Below, piece by piece: positions 45,001-56,767 of a DNA stretch of 64,000 nucleotides. Within the stretch, counting starts at the first letter, position 1. Each line of letters starts with the position of its first letter. The notes beneath the pieces were generated by a model. It was not told the DNA's origin and made no database searches. It saw nothing but the letters and a program-made list of their open reading frames with translations. Origin of the DNA: Tenebrio molitor (Eukaryota > Arthropoda > Insecta > Coleoptera > Tenebrionidae); the NCBI RefSeq assembly GCF_963966145.1, contig NC_091054.1:13826001-13890000 (forward strand), given 5' to 3'. The translations under genes were made by a program, and so were the position numbers.

Positions 45001-48000
45001 TTTATTTTGTTAAAGTTTGTCCAGATTGGTTGACATAAAAACCACTAAATTCTACGTAGAGGAAGTAGTACCCACCGCACGGAAAATTTGAAATATACCA
45101 AGGAGGTTTACTTTAACCTCCTTGAAATATACCCTTCAAGGAGTAACATTTTTCCGTATTCTGTATTCTCTTATAGTGAATTTTGTAGTGTTGGGTTAAT
45201 TTAATACAATTTAAAATCTCCCAATCTCTCGCTGGACAAAGTATACTACAGTTACGTTCTTGTATTTGCAAGTTCCTTGTGTATTTGCTGCGGTTACTGC
45301 AAACTGTTGCCAATGGTGGAGAAATAAAAATCCCAATATTTTTATTTTTATTTGTCCAAATCCCGATGGATAAAAAATCAATTTTATCTCTTTATCCATG
45401 GCCGGGAACCAATACGAGATCTCTTTTAATTTGTCGGTGGATAAAATGACAATTTAGAGTAGAGCTTTCACATCAATAAAGTTGGTTTTATCTAATGATC
45501 GTAGATAATAGTACATATATTGTTATACGAGTTGCATAAGACAGTCTATTGTCGAACGAGAGGGTTTAGAACACGACAAACGCAGTGAGGAGTGTTCTAA
45601 AGGAACGAGTTCGACAACATGTCTTGTGCAACGAGTGTAACATGCTATTTTTTCTACTTCGGCTTCATTAATTTAATTTTTGAAAATACATATAAAATTA
45701 TTATCTAGTGACTTTTATTATAATGGAATTGGGTTGATATTGACGAAGCATGTCATTTCGTTGAAAATTAAATTTCAAATTGTCTCTCAAATGTTGTTAC
45801 AATAATAATCTACCTCCTTAATAGTTCATTGTCTCCTGGATACACATTTATAATGTATAGCGTATAATAGCGTTCTGTCAAAGGAACACGGCACTCTTAA
45901 TACATTTTGTCAACATTTCGTTTGACTTTATTTAGTAACGTCCTTTCGCGAAACGTTTTAGTCGGCGAAATGTTAAGCGATTTGACTCTATCAGTATAAT
46001 CGGAAATTTTTGGACAAAAATAGTTTCAAAACAAATTATGACCAACCACTAAGAAATAATTAAAAGCACCCCAAGGACAAACAAAACGATAACTTGACTT
46101 CTTTTTAAGACCATACCTTAAGAATGGGTTCCATATACGGCCGTATCATCCTCGGAGCACTGACCACCAAATGATCCAACATCCTCGCCCCCTGCTCCTT
46201 GTTCCTGCCACTTCCCGAATGTTCCATCTCTGTCAAAAGCTGGACCAACGTCTTCCTCAACGACGGCATAACGTACGCCGGATTCATCGAACTCAATCTA
46301 CCGATGGTAAAAAGTGCGACTTCCCTGATCTCAAACATCTCGTCTTGCAGGGCCATAAACAAAGCACTCAAGGATTCAGCTTGTGCTAGATGATTGTCGA
46401 AAGTGCGATCCAACGAGATCAAGACTGCGTACCTAACGTTAGGCTCGGTGTCCGTCAAACCGACACTGAGAAGCCTGTGCAAGACTGACGCGACCGTTTT
46501 GGTAACGGTATCGGAAGTATTCTTGGCCGTACTGTGGATCGCGAACCTCAACAGTCGACAAGTGGTCCGCACGGCCTCCAGACGAATCTCACTGTTGTCG
46601 TGGACCAAGAAGTGATTGGCACAGCGATGGACGAAAGGCAACAAGCGCTGACCCTCGAAGTCGAAAGTTCCGAGAGTCTTCAAGGCGAGAACTATGATTT
46701 GGGTGTCGTTGACTTCGGGAACGCCCATAGACATGACGGTTCCGGTCAAGTGACGCGGCATACCCGGATGGACCAGAGGCTTATTGAGGAGGATGTATGA
46801 CAGCATTTTCAACAAGCCCAAACTGATTTTTTCTTTATGTTCGGGGACTTTCCGCGACAACTCCCTCAAAGAAATCGTCAAAGAAGCGGTGAGTCCAGTG
46901 GCCAACATCGGTTCCAACAAATTGGGAACATCCATTTTTGTGTGGTTCTGCAGTGCGTGAGCCAAGTAGGTGACGCAATTGAAAATGGAAGCGTCGATTG
47001 GACTCTTCTTGCGTCCTAAAATGTCGGCTCTGGGCAGGTACATCTTGATAATCTCCATTATCCGTTCAATGTAGGGCTCTATGTGTGACTCCACGGCAAT
47101 CGCGATCATTCCGATGGTAACAAAAGCTTTCGCTCTTTCCTTTTCGCGGCTCTTCAAGATATTGAAGATGTGGTTCATCACAGGACTCAAGTGCTGCCTG
47201 ACGAAGTTGTCGCGATCGAAGGCGGCCAAGCGCGGAAGGGTGGTCAAGAAACTCTGCTGAATGTGTGACGAACGTGACAGCCTTTGGGCCAACACGTCCA
47301 AACAAACGTAGTCGAATTTTTCGGACACGAGTTGACGACAGATCTGCGATTCTATTATGGCGATTTGAGAAGGCGCTAATGACACCGCTTGGTATTGAGG
47401 GATACGTCTGCTGACCGAGAAGACAAAGCGCGACTTGGTGAAGTTAAAACTGGCCTCGAAGGTTTGTTTAGTGTCGGTGCGTTCGAGGAAGCCTTTCTGT
47501 TTGCGTTCCCATTCCGCGTTCGAGCATCGAACCAGCTCGTTTATAATCAACAGGAAACCATGGATGCGTTCTTCTTTCATGCGTTCACCACGTTCCACCG
47601 ACAGCATTTTCACAGATTCATCATAACACTGCTTGTACCTAAGAGGAAAAAATGTACTTCAATTGAAATAAAATAAATTCAATTACCATTGTGGCCTCTG
47701 ATTCTGTTTGGCAGTCTCCCTCTGTGCAGTGACCACTAAGGCCGCTCTCAAAGCTTCCACTGCACTTTCTCTGATGGCAGGTTTTATGTCTTGAATGGCC
47801 AAAAATATCAAGTCGAAAAACTGAGAAACATGTTGATAGAAATATGTGGGCATTGTTAAAGCTAATTCTTTTAGAACCAAAACGGCGGCTTGTCTCTTGC
47901 CCTACAATAAATATAATTAGAAGATAGTCATGAGTTGTGGTAGATTAAGTACTTCAATTCTGTCCCCACTTAGCCACTCAAAGGCTCTTTTGACCTCAAA

Positions 48001-48445
48001 CTCGACATACTCTGAGGCTTTGGACCCAGACGCCAATGCCAGCCTACCCATCGTTTTAGCAACTGATTCCATCACACTGACGTCACTTGAAGGTAGTAAA
48101 TTCCTCAAGTAGTTGGCAAAACGCGATATCCTCGTCGTCATATTTCCAAAGTCAACACTCATCAAGCATACTGCAAAAATAATTAATTAGAAAATAAATG
48201 GAAGGGTGCTGTGCGGACTGACCGATGGCCAAGATTCCACCCTTCTTCTCATTAGGGTCATTGCTCGACACCATTTCGAATATGTGGTGATTGAACTCGT
48301 CGAGGAAACTAGTAATCTCGTCAGCGGTGGCTTCTCGGAGCTCACTTTTTACGTAGAGACTCAATTCTCGGGCAGTTTTCTGACGAACGTCGGCGCTGCG
48401 GGATTTCAACCCCGCAACGAACTGCTGCATCGCAAGCGTGGACAT
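36003..48445 (-). CDS. Tor: Target of rapamycin kinase (TOR)
   Basis: Serine/threonine kinase of TORC1 and TORC2; couples nutrients and insulin to growth and translation. Thirteen exons (high to low): 48445-48223, 48170-47953, 47901-47687, 47638-46117, 42350-41669, 41619-40215, 40161-39930, 39877-39557, 39511-39057, 39006-38572, 37612-37453, 37396-37181, 37127-36003. All phases close: 2402 aa (fly 2470, human 2549). Start at ATG 48445 (MSTLAMQQFVAGLKSR). HEAT repeats fill the N-terminal half, then FAT, FRB, kinase and FATC. The FRB keeps the rapamycin contacts Ser1902, Trp1968 and Phe1975. The kinase has Lys2054, Asp2205 and Asn2210 in GLGDRHPSNLML, and Asp2224 in HIDFGD. FATC ends CYIGWCPFW. 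Intron 4 (3766 nt) and intron 10 (959 nt) are full of repeats. No damage seen. Confidence 0.98.
37788..37840. repeat. hAT-like micro-palindrome O, copy 2
   Basis: 53-bp near-perfect palindrome, CATGGCCTCCTAGAT... to ...ATCTAGGAGGCCATG, flanked by GTTCAAAA on both sides (37780-37787, 37841-37848). Repeat Q copy 1 shows the unoccupied site with a single GTTCAAAA. Confidence 0.9.
38073..38436. repeat. hAT-like palindromic element P
   Basis: 364 bp, ends CACGGCTTCCTAGATTAATA and complement, with inner arm CGAAGTCTCTAATACGGCTG-like. Flanked by the exact 8-bp repeat GTATTGAT (38065-38072, 38437-38444). Same termini as micro-palindrome O, so the same family with a longer interior. The empty site is visible in repeat Q copy 1 (ATATTGATTATT). 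Confidence 0.9.
42820..42957. repeat. Imperfect palindrome in Tor intron 4 (AATAGTA type), 1
   Basis: AATAGTAGATTACATACTGA on the left pairs loosely with the complement of GTTTGTATACTATTT on the right. Centre CAAGGCGTAGCCGAGG. Confidence 0.6.
43265..43388. repeat. Imperfect palindrome in Tor intron 4, 2
   Basis: TTTCATAAGGAAGTGTTTAT on the left and ATAAACGCCTTATGAAACTG on the right are inverted repeats. Centre ACGAGTCGCGAG. Confidence 0.6.
43530..43711. repeat. Foldback MITE, family R, copy 2, in Tor intron 4
   Basis: 182 bp; TATCGGCTGTTTTTTTAAAT on the left, inverted AATTTAAAAAAACACCCGATA on the right, plus an inner arm GTTGAAGAGTTGATTGTGAA. Relative of 31532-31830. Confidence 0.85.
43728..44057. 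repeat. Foldback MITE, family S, in Tor intron 4
   Basis: 330 bp; inverted ends TACAGGATTATTATAAATGA and TACAGGGTTATTATAAATGA, TA-flanked. Confidence 0.85.
44706..44938. repeat. Two overlapping imperfect palindromes in Tor intron 4
   Basis: 44706-44845 runs from AATAGTATAAAAAAACCCGT to the complementary CTTTTAATATACTATTA with centre CGTGGCTACGCCACTCG. A second, 44838-44938, shares the TACTATTA and ends in ACTTGTTTTTTAATGTACTA. Same style as the palindromes at 42820 and 45490. Confidence 0.6.
45490..45665. repeat. Imperfect palindrome in Tor intron 4, last
   Basis: CGAGTTGCATAAGACAGTCT and TTGTCGAACGAG on the left pair with ACGAGTTCGACAACATGTCTTGTGCAACGAG-like sequence on the right. GTTTAGAACAC / GTGTTCTAAA lies inside. 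Centre AAACGCAGTGAGGA. Confidence 0.65.
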
Positions 48446-48892
48446 TTTTGACAACTTCCTCCGTCCCCAATTTTTACGCGACTACATTACAAGTGTGAAA
48501 TTAAGATTTTTTTAAATAAAAAGTAATGAACACTTTAGAACATTTCTTATCACTTATGTTTCTTCCATCATGATTTTGACAAATGACGTATATCGTATGT
48601 CACATTTAAATGATTTGAAGTTTCTTACCGCCATTTCGTTTACACAAATTTGAAACAACAAGATTATTTGTAAATGACAAAATATTGGTCACTTTTCACC
48701 AAACTTCTATTTACATGTTTGTGAACTCAGAACCAGGACGAAACCGCGTTGTATCGAAATTGTAAACATTCCATTTTAGGGAATTCTCATGTGAATCTTT
48801 ATGTTGGCAACAGTCACAGAAAATCCCTGCGCTGCCAACCTCAAATCTCAAATCTTTCTTCGACTTGTGAAACTTGTTAAAAGTGTTCAAAA
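48446..48892. promoter_or_regulatory. Bidirectional promoter region, Tor / RpL37A
   Basis: 447 bp separate the start codons of the divergent Tor and RpL37A genes, so the two promoters must share this interval. On the RpL37A side CTTTCTTC at 48854-48861 fits a terminal oligopyrimidine (TOP) start about 39 bases before the ATG. No TATA box recognised. Confidence 0.6.
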
Positions 48893-49487
48893 ATGGTAAG
48901 TCTTCAAAAATCTGTCATTATTTAAATCATCTTGACAAATAACACAATAATTCTATGAAATGTGAACGTGATTAGTTTCAATCTGTAAAAATAAAGTAAT
49001 ATTTGCGGTAACAACGTACGGAATTTTGATAATATAGCCAATGTGAGGTTATGTGTACATTTTCACAATATTAATATTGTCTTTTATTAAATGGATTATG
49101 TGTTTTGAAGTGAAGCTGAAATACATTTGACTAAAATAGTTGCCGTTAAAATTGTAGGCCAAGCGTACCAAGAAGGTTGGAATCGTTGGAAAGTACGGAA
49201 CGCGGTATGGCGCTTCCCTACGAAAAATGGTCAAAAAAATGGAAATCACACAGCACAGCAAATATTCGTGCAGTTTTTGTGGAAAGGTTTGTCTCAATGC
49301 TTCATTTAAACTTGTTAATACATACAACAAAAACTTGTAGGATGCCATGAAGAGGAGTTGCGTAGGAATTTGGTCCTGCAAAAGATGCAAACGTGTTGTA
49401 GCAGGAGGCGCTTGGGTTTATTCCACAACAGCGGCATCATCCCTCAGGTCAGCTGTGAGACGTCTAAGGGAAGTTAAGGAACAGTAA
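48893..49487 (+). CDS. RpL37A: 60S ribosomal protein L37A (eL43)
   Basis: Zinc-binding protein of the large ribosomal subunit. Three exons: 48893-48895 (only the ATG), 49158-49286 and 49341-49487; 92 aa, exactly the family length. Sequence begins M-AKRTKKVGIVGKYGTRYGASL. The four zinc Cys sit in YSCSFCG and WSCKRCKR. The start codon alone forms the coding part of exon 1, which is typical of ribosomal protein genes; the long intron 1 follows at once. AATAAA at 49501-49506. Expected to be TOP-regulated through TOR signalling (general knowledge); its neighbour across the promoter is Tor itself. Confidence 0.97.
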
Positions 49488-49706
49488 TTTTTTATAAATT
49501 AATAAAAATTCTGAAAAATTTCACAAACTGTTTTTATTTACCCATCAGATGGCACTAAATTAATCGAGTATTATTGATTTGGTCATGTATTAAAACTACA
49601 TTTAAAAAAATTCGTTGAATTACGAAATTCTATGTACAAATAAATAATCGTAATTTACATACAAAAATAATGAGTAGCTCAGTCTTTCATTTCCGTCTCA
49701 AGGCAC

Positions 49707-52700
49707 TTATTGTAATAATTCCCTAATTTCGGGACAAGTGGAACTGTCACTTTGTAGATGTTCATCATTGAAACTGTCTGAATTACTGTCGTACTGTTTC
49801 CGCGACGTTCTCGACCGTTTAGACCTTCGACTCTGATGCGAATTGCGTCCAGATCTAGAAATACGTTTTTCTTGTTCTTTTCCACATTCTGTTTCGCTCT
49901 CAGTGCTGGAGTCCAACTCCTCGATGTGTAGTCCCTGTCTAAGAGACTTCATGACCAATTGGTCGCTCAGATCTAAATTAGTGTTGCTCAGAACCAGGTT
50001 GTATTTATTTTCCGATATTGTGACGGACACATTTTCGTCCTCGCTTCCGCTCTTCATATTTGTATTGTACGGAATGACCAACTTTCCGTTGGACAACAAA
50101 TTGTTAATGTGGTGCCCGTCTAACCCGGCATTCCCAGTTCGTCGATTCAAATTTGGTTCAATACACTTAACATCAGAATGGTTAGTTAAGGCGTTTATGA
50201 GCTGCAGATGCGAATCTAGACTCGCGCTACTTCCGCGTTTGTTTCCAGTCTTGGACAACCGTCTGGACGAGCCACGCACATCCCTCGAATGTCTTCTGAA
50301 GTCATGTTTGCGTCTCACTCTACTCCTGTGCCTCTTCCTGGTAGCTTTCAATTCCGATATTTGCACTGACAATTGACTGTCGCCTGAGTTACACCTGCTT
50401 TCGATGCTCACGTGTCTTACCGAGACGTGACTGACTTCCGAATCGATAGAATGATTGTTGCTGGAGTAACCCACCTCGTCGACCATCGCACCCCTTCTGG
50501 TGACCAAACGCGGCAGGTTCGCCGCCCAGGCCGTGCTGAAGGTGTCGCTAACCGCACTGTTCAAATCAAAGTGCAGCCCCACTGGGTCTGTGTAGTGCTG
50601 GCATTCTATCGAGATCCGGCCCCCTTGGTTAAATTTTTCCCGCTGGGCGAAAGCTTGCGCTATTATTTTGTGTTTCTGGAGCTTCATCGGTTCCTCTATT
50701 TCGCAACGAAATTTTCTGCAAACGAAAGTGCTGAAGTGGAATTAATTAAATTGCGTTTGTTATAATTACTTTCGGATGTAGCGGGCCCAGCTGTGGAGAG
50801 TCGCTCCGCACCAGACCCACGAAGCCATGGCTATGCCGGCGCCGAAGACTGCGAGGAGTTGCAACTGCAGCATCGCGACGCTGGGGCGCGACTCTTGCTT
50901 GCAGTGGGAAAAGTCGGAACTGAGGCTGGTTAATTTGCACCTCGAATAAATAAATAAACACACATAACGAGAAGAAATTTTGAAGTATCTATTTCTAACT
51001 AAATATGTGAATGTTGAGTTCAAGCTATACCCTGTTCACTTCGTCAATATAGCAATCACGTGCACACCACTCAATGCGTTAGTCTAGTCGTCTAGACTTC
51101 AGTGACGTATAACAGCAAAAGTGAACAACAGCTTTGGCTGATTTAATAGTGTTTTCCTTGTTTTATTGTCACCAACAAATTTGTATTAATCACTGTTGTC
51201 TTCCTTTGTCCATTAATAAACAAGACCATATTTGCATTTATCGCATACTTGATAGTGCGGCATTAATATTACATTATAATAGGTTCTTCCAACATTCATT
51301 TTTTTGGTAATTTCGATGAATTTTTGAAGTGAAAACTTCTTTAGGCGCGCCACATACATTTTATTCCCGGACAGTGAATTGGTTTCATGCGACACGGTAA
51401 AATCGTTCGCAGCACGACACGGCAAGCTAAAATCAAGGGAGTCACTTGTCAATTATAAATTTTCATTGTACGTTGTGTTGTGACCTGACTGACCTCAGTG
51501 CAGAGCTGCAGGAGCAACTGTATATATGTATATACAGGATATTTCACGAGTGATAATGAGCCTGACGTAATTTAAAATGCAACCCACACTATATTTCCGA
51601 AAAAAGCTGGCTACTGTCATTAAAATGTCCGGCTTTTTTTGAAAATGTATTGTGGGTGAATTTATTATTCCGTCAGGCGTCAGGCTTATTATCACTCGTG
51701 AAATACCCTATATAGTTTTATATAATATAAACGATAAAGACACGACAAATATTGTAAGTTTACAGATGAATATAGGATTTAATACGTAATTCTCAATTAT
51801 ATGGCTTCAACAATTCATCTATTGGAAAAATTTGTGTAGCAAAATGTGAAGAGGAAAATGGACAAATTATCATAATACAGGGTATTGCTATGAAAACTTG
51901 TGTTCTGTTCAATATCATCAAGAAAATAAAACTTAAACATTCAAACCTAACCTCACAAATTTTGACAGAATGTACCTCTAAAAGCGGACGTATTTGCAGT
52001 TTCTATTGAAAAATACAGATTTTTGAGGTTTATTTAAAAACAGCATTGGATTTAAATAATAATAATTATTTATGCCTTGCTCCTTATTCCTCCAAGTACT
52101 ATCATCCATAATAATATACCTATTATAAGATTTTTTATAGAACAGGTAAATATTACTTAAAATCAGTAACGAGCATCATAGAAGTTTTCACTTGTGTCGT
52201 GCGGTCTTAAGCACACACTCTTTATTTTTTTTATAAATTTAAGCTGAGATAAAATGCAAGAATAAAATTAATTACTTACAAAATGTAACTCTGAAGACTG
52301 GAACTCCAAGATTCGGAATTAACGAAAACGTATCCATGATAGATGAACGTGATGATGCAGAAGATTATCATGAACAACATAAATACCCCCATCCTGACAA
52401 TGTTAGACCTGATCTTCCTACTGGAGTGTTCCGAGATAATCTCCCTGCTGTCAATTTTGACCTTAATTAGAAGAATAAGTCCTCTAACAATGATATATCC
52501 GGCAACTGCCATCGCTGCCGCTAACGGCGCCAGCAGCAAACCGGCCCTCGCTGCGAACGTCACCGATCCAACAAAACAAATTCCCGTCACAAAATCTCCA
52601 TCTATCTCCCCCAAAGCCATCGTAGTAATAGTCAAGATCAGCGGCAAACTCCACGCTATCAGATGGAAATAGGCGCGCTTCTTGTCCACACGGTCCTGGA

Positions 52701-54595
52701 TCTTCCCCAAGGCTTGGACACAGCTCATGTGCCAAGTGTAGCTGAAGAGGACAAACCAGACCATCCCGGCGATCAGGAAATAGTAGACCAGGACGAAAAC
52801 TATGACGCAAGACAGGTTTTCGGTGGCGCAAGGCTCGGATTTGCGCAAAGTGCCGTCTTTCTTACATACGATGTCTTCCCTGGTGTCCGAATTGAAGAAC
52901 TGGATCGACCAGCCGCTGTACGAGATGAAGAAACAGATGTTCATGTAGAAAATAGTAAGGGCGGGGTACTTGTTGGCTATGCTCCAGTCGATGATAAAAG
53001 TAACTATCGTGAATAGGTTGAAAAAGCCGCAGAATAGTACGCAGTAGGCTATGAGCTTGTGAATTTGGTAATGCTCGTTCTCGGTGTAGAGGGAGTCCTT
53101 GCAGCGGAGGCCGCAACTCTCGACGTCTGCAACAAATAACAAACATGCTGTTTTATTTATTGTTTGCTGTCTTATCTTATCTCGTAAATAAGGGCAAAGA
53201 GTGAACGACCAGGCAGCACAGGTGAATAATGTACAGATCTATGACAAACTAGTCATGGTGATCTTTGTTTATTTATTAAAATACAAAATATGTTCCTTAT
53301 TATTGAACAATCAATAATCAATTAAAATTTCAACTTACAAGCAAATGTTTTTCACGAATTTGCAGTTTGATTAACGAGCGCGTAGCCCGAGTTAATCAAG
53401 TAAATGAGTAAAAAAAAGAGAGACTTTCATAACGTGTTGTACACGACCTTTTTTTGCATTACGATTTTTCGTTTAAAAAAATGCTACTTTCATTATGATT
53501 TTTCGTTAAGAATAGTGCTACGTTCATTACGATTTGCAAAAAAAAATATATTTTTTACATAAAAATAACTAAAACCAATTAGTTAATTAGTTAATCAGGC
53601 GATTCAAAATCAAAGAAATTCCTTTTCGAGAGGATTTCCCTTGCCATTCAACGTGGAAACGCTGCAAGCATTCGGGACACTTTTCCAGATTCCGCAATAT
53701 TATCGGAAATTTTTGTATTATAAAACAAAAATGTTTATGTAATTATGTTATTAATATATTTCCTTTAATTAATCGTAAAAATAAAATAGTTTATAACTAG
53801 TACATACTTACAAATATTTCAAAATTTAATTTTCCTTTCAATAATACACCTGTTTTACACTGATATTTTTCATGTGACCAAACAGGTTATTAGATATTAC
53901 ATATTTTGAAATAATGACATAAATAAAGAGAAAAAAATTAGTGTGATGAAGTTTGGTGGATTATAAAATAAATATGTATAAAAATTACCTGGGTAGAACC
54001 AGTGTGGGTTGTCTGTTTTAACCAGGGGCTCCATACAAAATCCAGTGGTGTTAAATTTCAGTTCACGAACATCATTTTTGCACATTGAAGGAAAAATTCT
54101 ATCATCATCACAATTCAAAAATTTGGGAAAAATGGAACTATTATAAAATATCTTACAAGGCCCCAACGTAATTCTACACATTTCCCTCGAGGGCAAATCC
54201 ACCATTCCATTCTCACATTTAGGCATGTACAAAGCACACAAAAATGGCTGGATAACTGCCCAGCACTTTGGTATGTATCGAAGATACTGGAAATGGTGGA
54301 GCTTCTCTTGTACTTTTTCTTGTGTTATTAAATCAGTCAATTCTAGAGTTGTGAAGGAATAAGGAAGTTTCATTCCCATGCATGTAGTGTAATTCAATTG
54401 TTCGCATTTTGCTGGTTTCTGACAGTATTTTAGTAAATGCAAATCAAAGAGAGATTTGTCCAAATTGTCTCTGTCGCTGTGTCTCACCACAACTTCGTTG
54501 AATCTCGTCGAATTTCTTTCTGGGGGGTCTTGCGAAGACAAAGCGTCACTAATTACCAATCCGAACCATACAGATACTCCGATTAATAACTTCAT
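49707..54595 (-). CDS. smo: Smoothened (Hedgehog signal transducer, class F GPCR)
   Basis: Seven-transmembrane protein acting downstream of Patched in the Hedgehog pathway. Four exons: 54595-53989, 53126-52280, 50940-50770, 50715-49707, phases consistent, 877 aa (fly 1036; the cytoplasmic tail is shorter here). Signal peptide MKLLIGVSVWFGLVIS; Cys-rich domain with YTTCMGMKLPYSF; linker PHWFYPG-DVESCGLRC, a Smo hallmark. Most of the helices are in exon 2, and the last helix with WVWCGATLHSW in exon 3. The tail has dense Arg/Lys clusters (RKRHRSRVRRKHDFRR, SRRSKRSRTSRK) next to Ser, like the autoinhibitory Arg motifs and PKA/CK1 sites of insect Smo (by analogy). Introns 1, 2 and 3 are 862, 1339 and 54 nt. 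Confidence 0.97.
51533..51712. repeat. Foldback MITE, family A, copy 2, in smo intron 2
   Basis: 180 bp; TACAGGATATTTCACGAGTG at the left and CACTCGTGAAATACCCTATA at the right. Relative of 301-478. Confidence 0.85.
53457..53536. repeat. Short tandem repeat in smo intron 1
   Basis: Two 34-bp units beginning CATTACGATTTTTCGTT and CATTATGATTTTTCGTT, then the first 12 bases of a third. A small hairpin GATTAACGAGCGCG / CGAGTTAATC lies just before it at about 53369-53400. Confidence 0.7.
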
Positions 54596-55748
54596 CTTTG
54601 GCTATTTTGTCAACCGAGTATTGTACTACACTTTTTCATTGATCCTCTTCTACACTTTCAGCATTTTCCACGATAATAACAACAAATAAACTCACTGAAA
54701 ACTGCACGTGTTGTCGGGTTTACTAAACTGTGGGGGAGAAACGGAGACGAAAATAGGAGTTTTATTGTAAAAAAAGGAGACGGATGGACCACCCACATTG
54801 GACACTCATATTTTCCTAAACGAGTGGAAAAGATGGGTAGATGTGTTTGCACGAGTGAGATGCAGCTAATGTTGGATGGACCCCACGCACCAAGGTCAAA
54901 TTATTTTTGTGTTTTCGTTGTTTTCATTCGCACGCAAGTTGAACGAAACTAGACTAGACTGAAAATGGGAACTCGACAGCCCCAAATGTTGCCTCAAACT
55001 AAAAGCATATTCCAATTGAGTTGCGATTACTATCTGGACGTGCAAATTGTTTCTAATTAGCTTATAACCATTATGCCTTCTTAGAAACGTTGATGTGATT
55101 CGATAACAGCAGAAGCCGACGCGCTTTGGGTTGCATATTTGGTTGGCATATTTTCTTTATTGTCTTGACGTGACCTCATCCTCTTTCAAAATTTGTGTTC
55201 TTTCATTCAAATTACAGTAAAATTTAATTAAAAAGGCTCATTCAGTGATCGTTTGGTAGCTCTATTTTAAATGAAAAATCAAAACCTTTTGTATTACAAA
55301 AAAACAGTAAATTGTAACTTATTTTTGGAACATCGTATAAATTCATCATTGTTCAAACAAAAAACAGTAATTGTTTAATTATCATTGAGGTTATATTTTG
55401 TTTATTGACATTAACATAAAATGAATGAAGAATGAGTCAAATGTAACGTAAGTGTTGCCAACATAAATACCCTGATATGGTTTTTAACAGGAAAGTCTAC
55501 GTATTTACTCATTATTTATTATAAAATGTAATAAAGACGAAAACTGGTCGAATCTTTGTAATACCTAATCTCCATTTAACTGCATTTTCAAACAATTTTC
55601 ACAATTTGCACAAGAAATCCTATTTCCCTACATTCCTGTCAAGTGTCAATGTCTGTCAGCAACTGGGCGACGTTGACAAGCGGTGTTAACATATAATTTG
55701 TTTCAAATCAATTATATTTTCTTCCATTTGTGTTAAGTTTTCAATACT
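54596..55748. promoter_or_regulatory. Divergent intergenic region smo / cpb
   Basis: 1153 bp between the start codons of smo (minus) and capping protein beta (plus). It must hold both promoters. No repeat or further gene recognised. Confidence 0.4.
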
Positions 55749-56767
55749 ATGGTAAGAAGACTTAATTCTACATGTTATATTTTTTCGACGGCGTTGTTTA
55801 ACCAACTAATCAGAGTTGTCACACCCATCTTATCTCACTTGTTCTAGGGTGAGCAACAATTTGATTGCGCTTTGGATTTGATGCGGCGCTTGCCGCCCCA
55901 AGAAATAGAGAAAAATCTAGGGGACTTGATCGATTTGGTCCCGAGTTTATGTGAGGATTTGCTGTCTTCCGTTGATCAACCCTTGAAAATTTCCAGAGAT
56001 AAAGAAACAGGGCGCGATTATTTATTATGCGACTACAACAGAGATGGGGACTCTTACAGGTCCCCCTGGTCAAATACCTACTATCCACCATTAGATGATG
56101 GCTCGATGCCCTCTGAACGCTTAAGAAAACTTGAAATTGATGCAAACGATGCATTTGACCAATATAGAGAGATGTATTTTGAAGGGGGCGTCTCTTCAGT
56201 TTATTTTTGGGACTTGGAACATGGATTTGCAGGTGCTGAAATTCCTGTAAGATTCTCAACACTACCGATATTTTTTTAGGTGTGATTCTTATAAAAAAGA
56301 CTGGTGATGGGAGTAAGAAAATTAAAGGGTGCTGGGATTCCATTCATGTCGTCGAGGTCCAAGAGAAAAGTTCGGGACGTACATCACATTATAAAATGAC
56401 TTCAACTGCAATGTTGTGGCTTCAAACTAACAAGCAAGGGTCAGGCACTATGAATTTAGGGGGGAGCTTGACGAGACAAGTGGGTTGCATAACTGGTTAA
56501 AAAATTTACATTGATGGGTTGTTTCAGATTGAACAAGATGCGCCTGTAAATGAGGCTAGCCCCCACATTGCCAATATAGGTCGAATGGTGGAAGACATGG
56601 AGAACAAAATTCGGAATACTTTAAGTGAAATCTACTTCAGTAAAACTAAGGATATAGTAAATAGTTTGAGGTCAGTGCAATCGCTGTCGGAGAGCTTGCA
56701 GCAGCAGGCTTTGAAACAGGACTTAGCTGCTGCCCTGCAACGCAGACAGAACAAATCAGATAACTGA
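55749..56767 (+). CDS. cpb: F-actin capping protein subunit beta
   Basis: Beta subunit of CapZ, which binds barbed ends of actin filaments as a heterodimer with the alpha subunit. Four exons: 55749-55751 (ATG only), 55848-56232, 56280-56479, 56528-56767, consistent phases, 275 aa (human 272-277). Reads GEQQFDCALDLMRRLPPQEI then LIDLVPSLCEDLLSSVDQPL, near-identical to the family throughout, with KIKGCWDSIHVVEVQEKSSG and the C-terminal tentacle region to the stop. Very short introns except the first (96 nt). Convergent with Prp6; 261 bp lie between the stop codons. Confidence 0.97.

Noticed and set aside
45041..45130. Short inverted repeat AAGGAGGTTTACTTTAACCTCCTT
   Set aside because: A small perfect hairpin without terminal features or partner copies in the window; chance cannot be excluded.
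49843..50376. 177-aa plus-strand open frame
   Set aside because: Antisense of the smoothened tail exon; no independent support.
55819..56343. 174-aa minus-strand open frame
   Set aside because: Antisense of capping protein beta exons 2 and 3.
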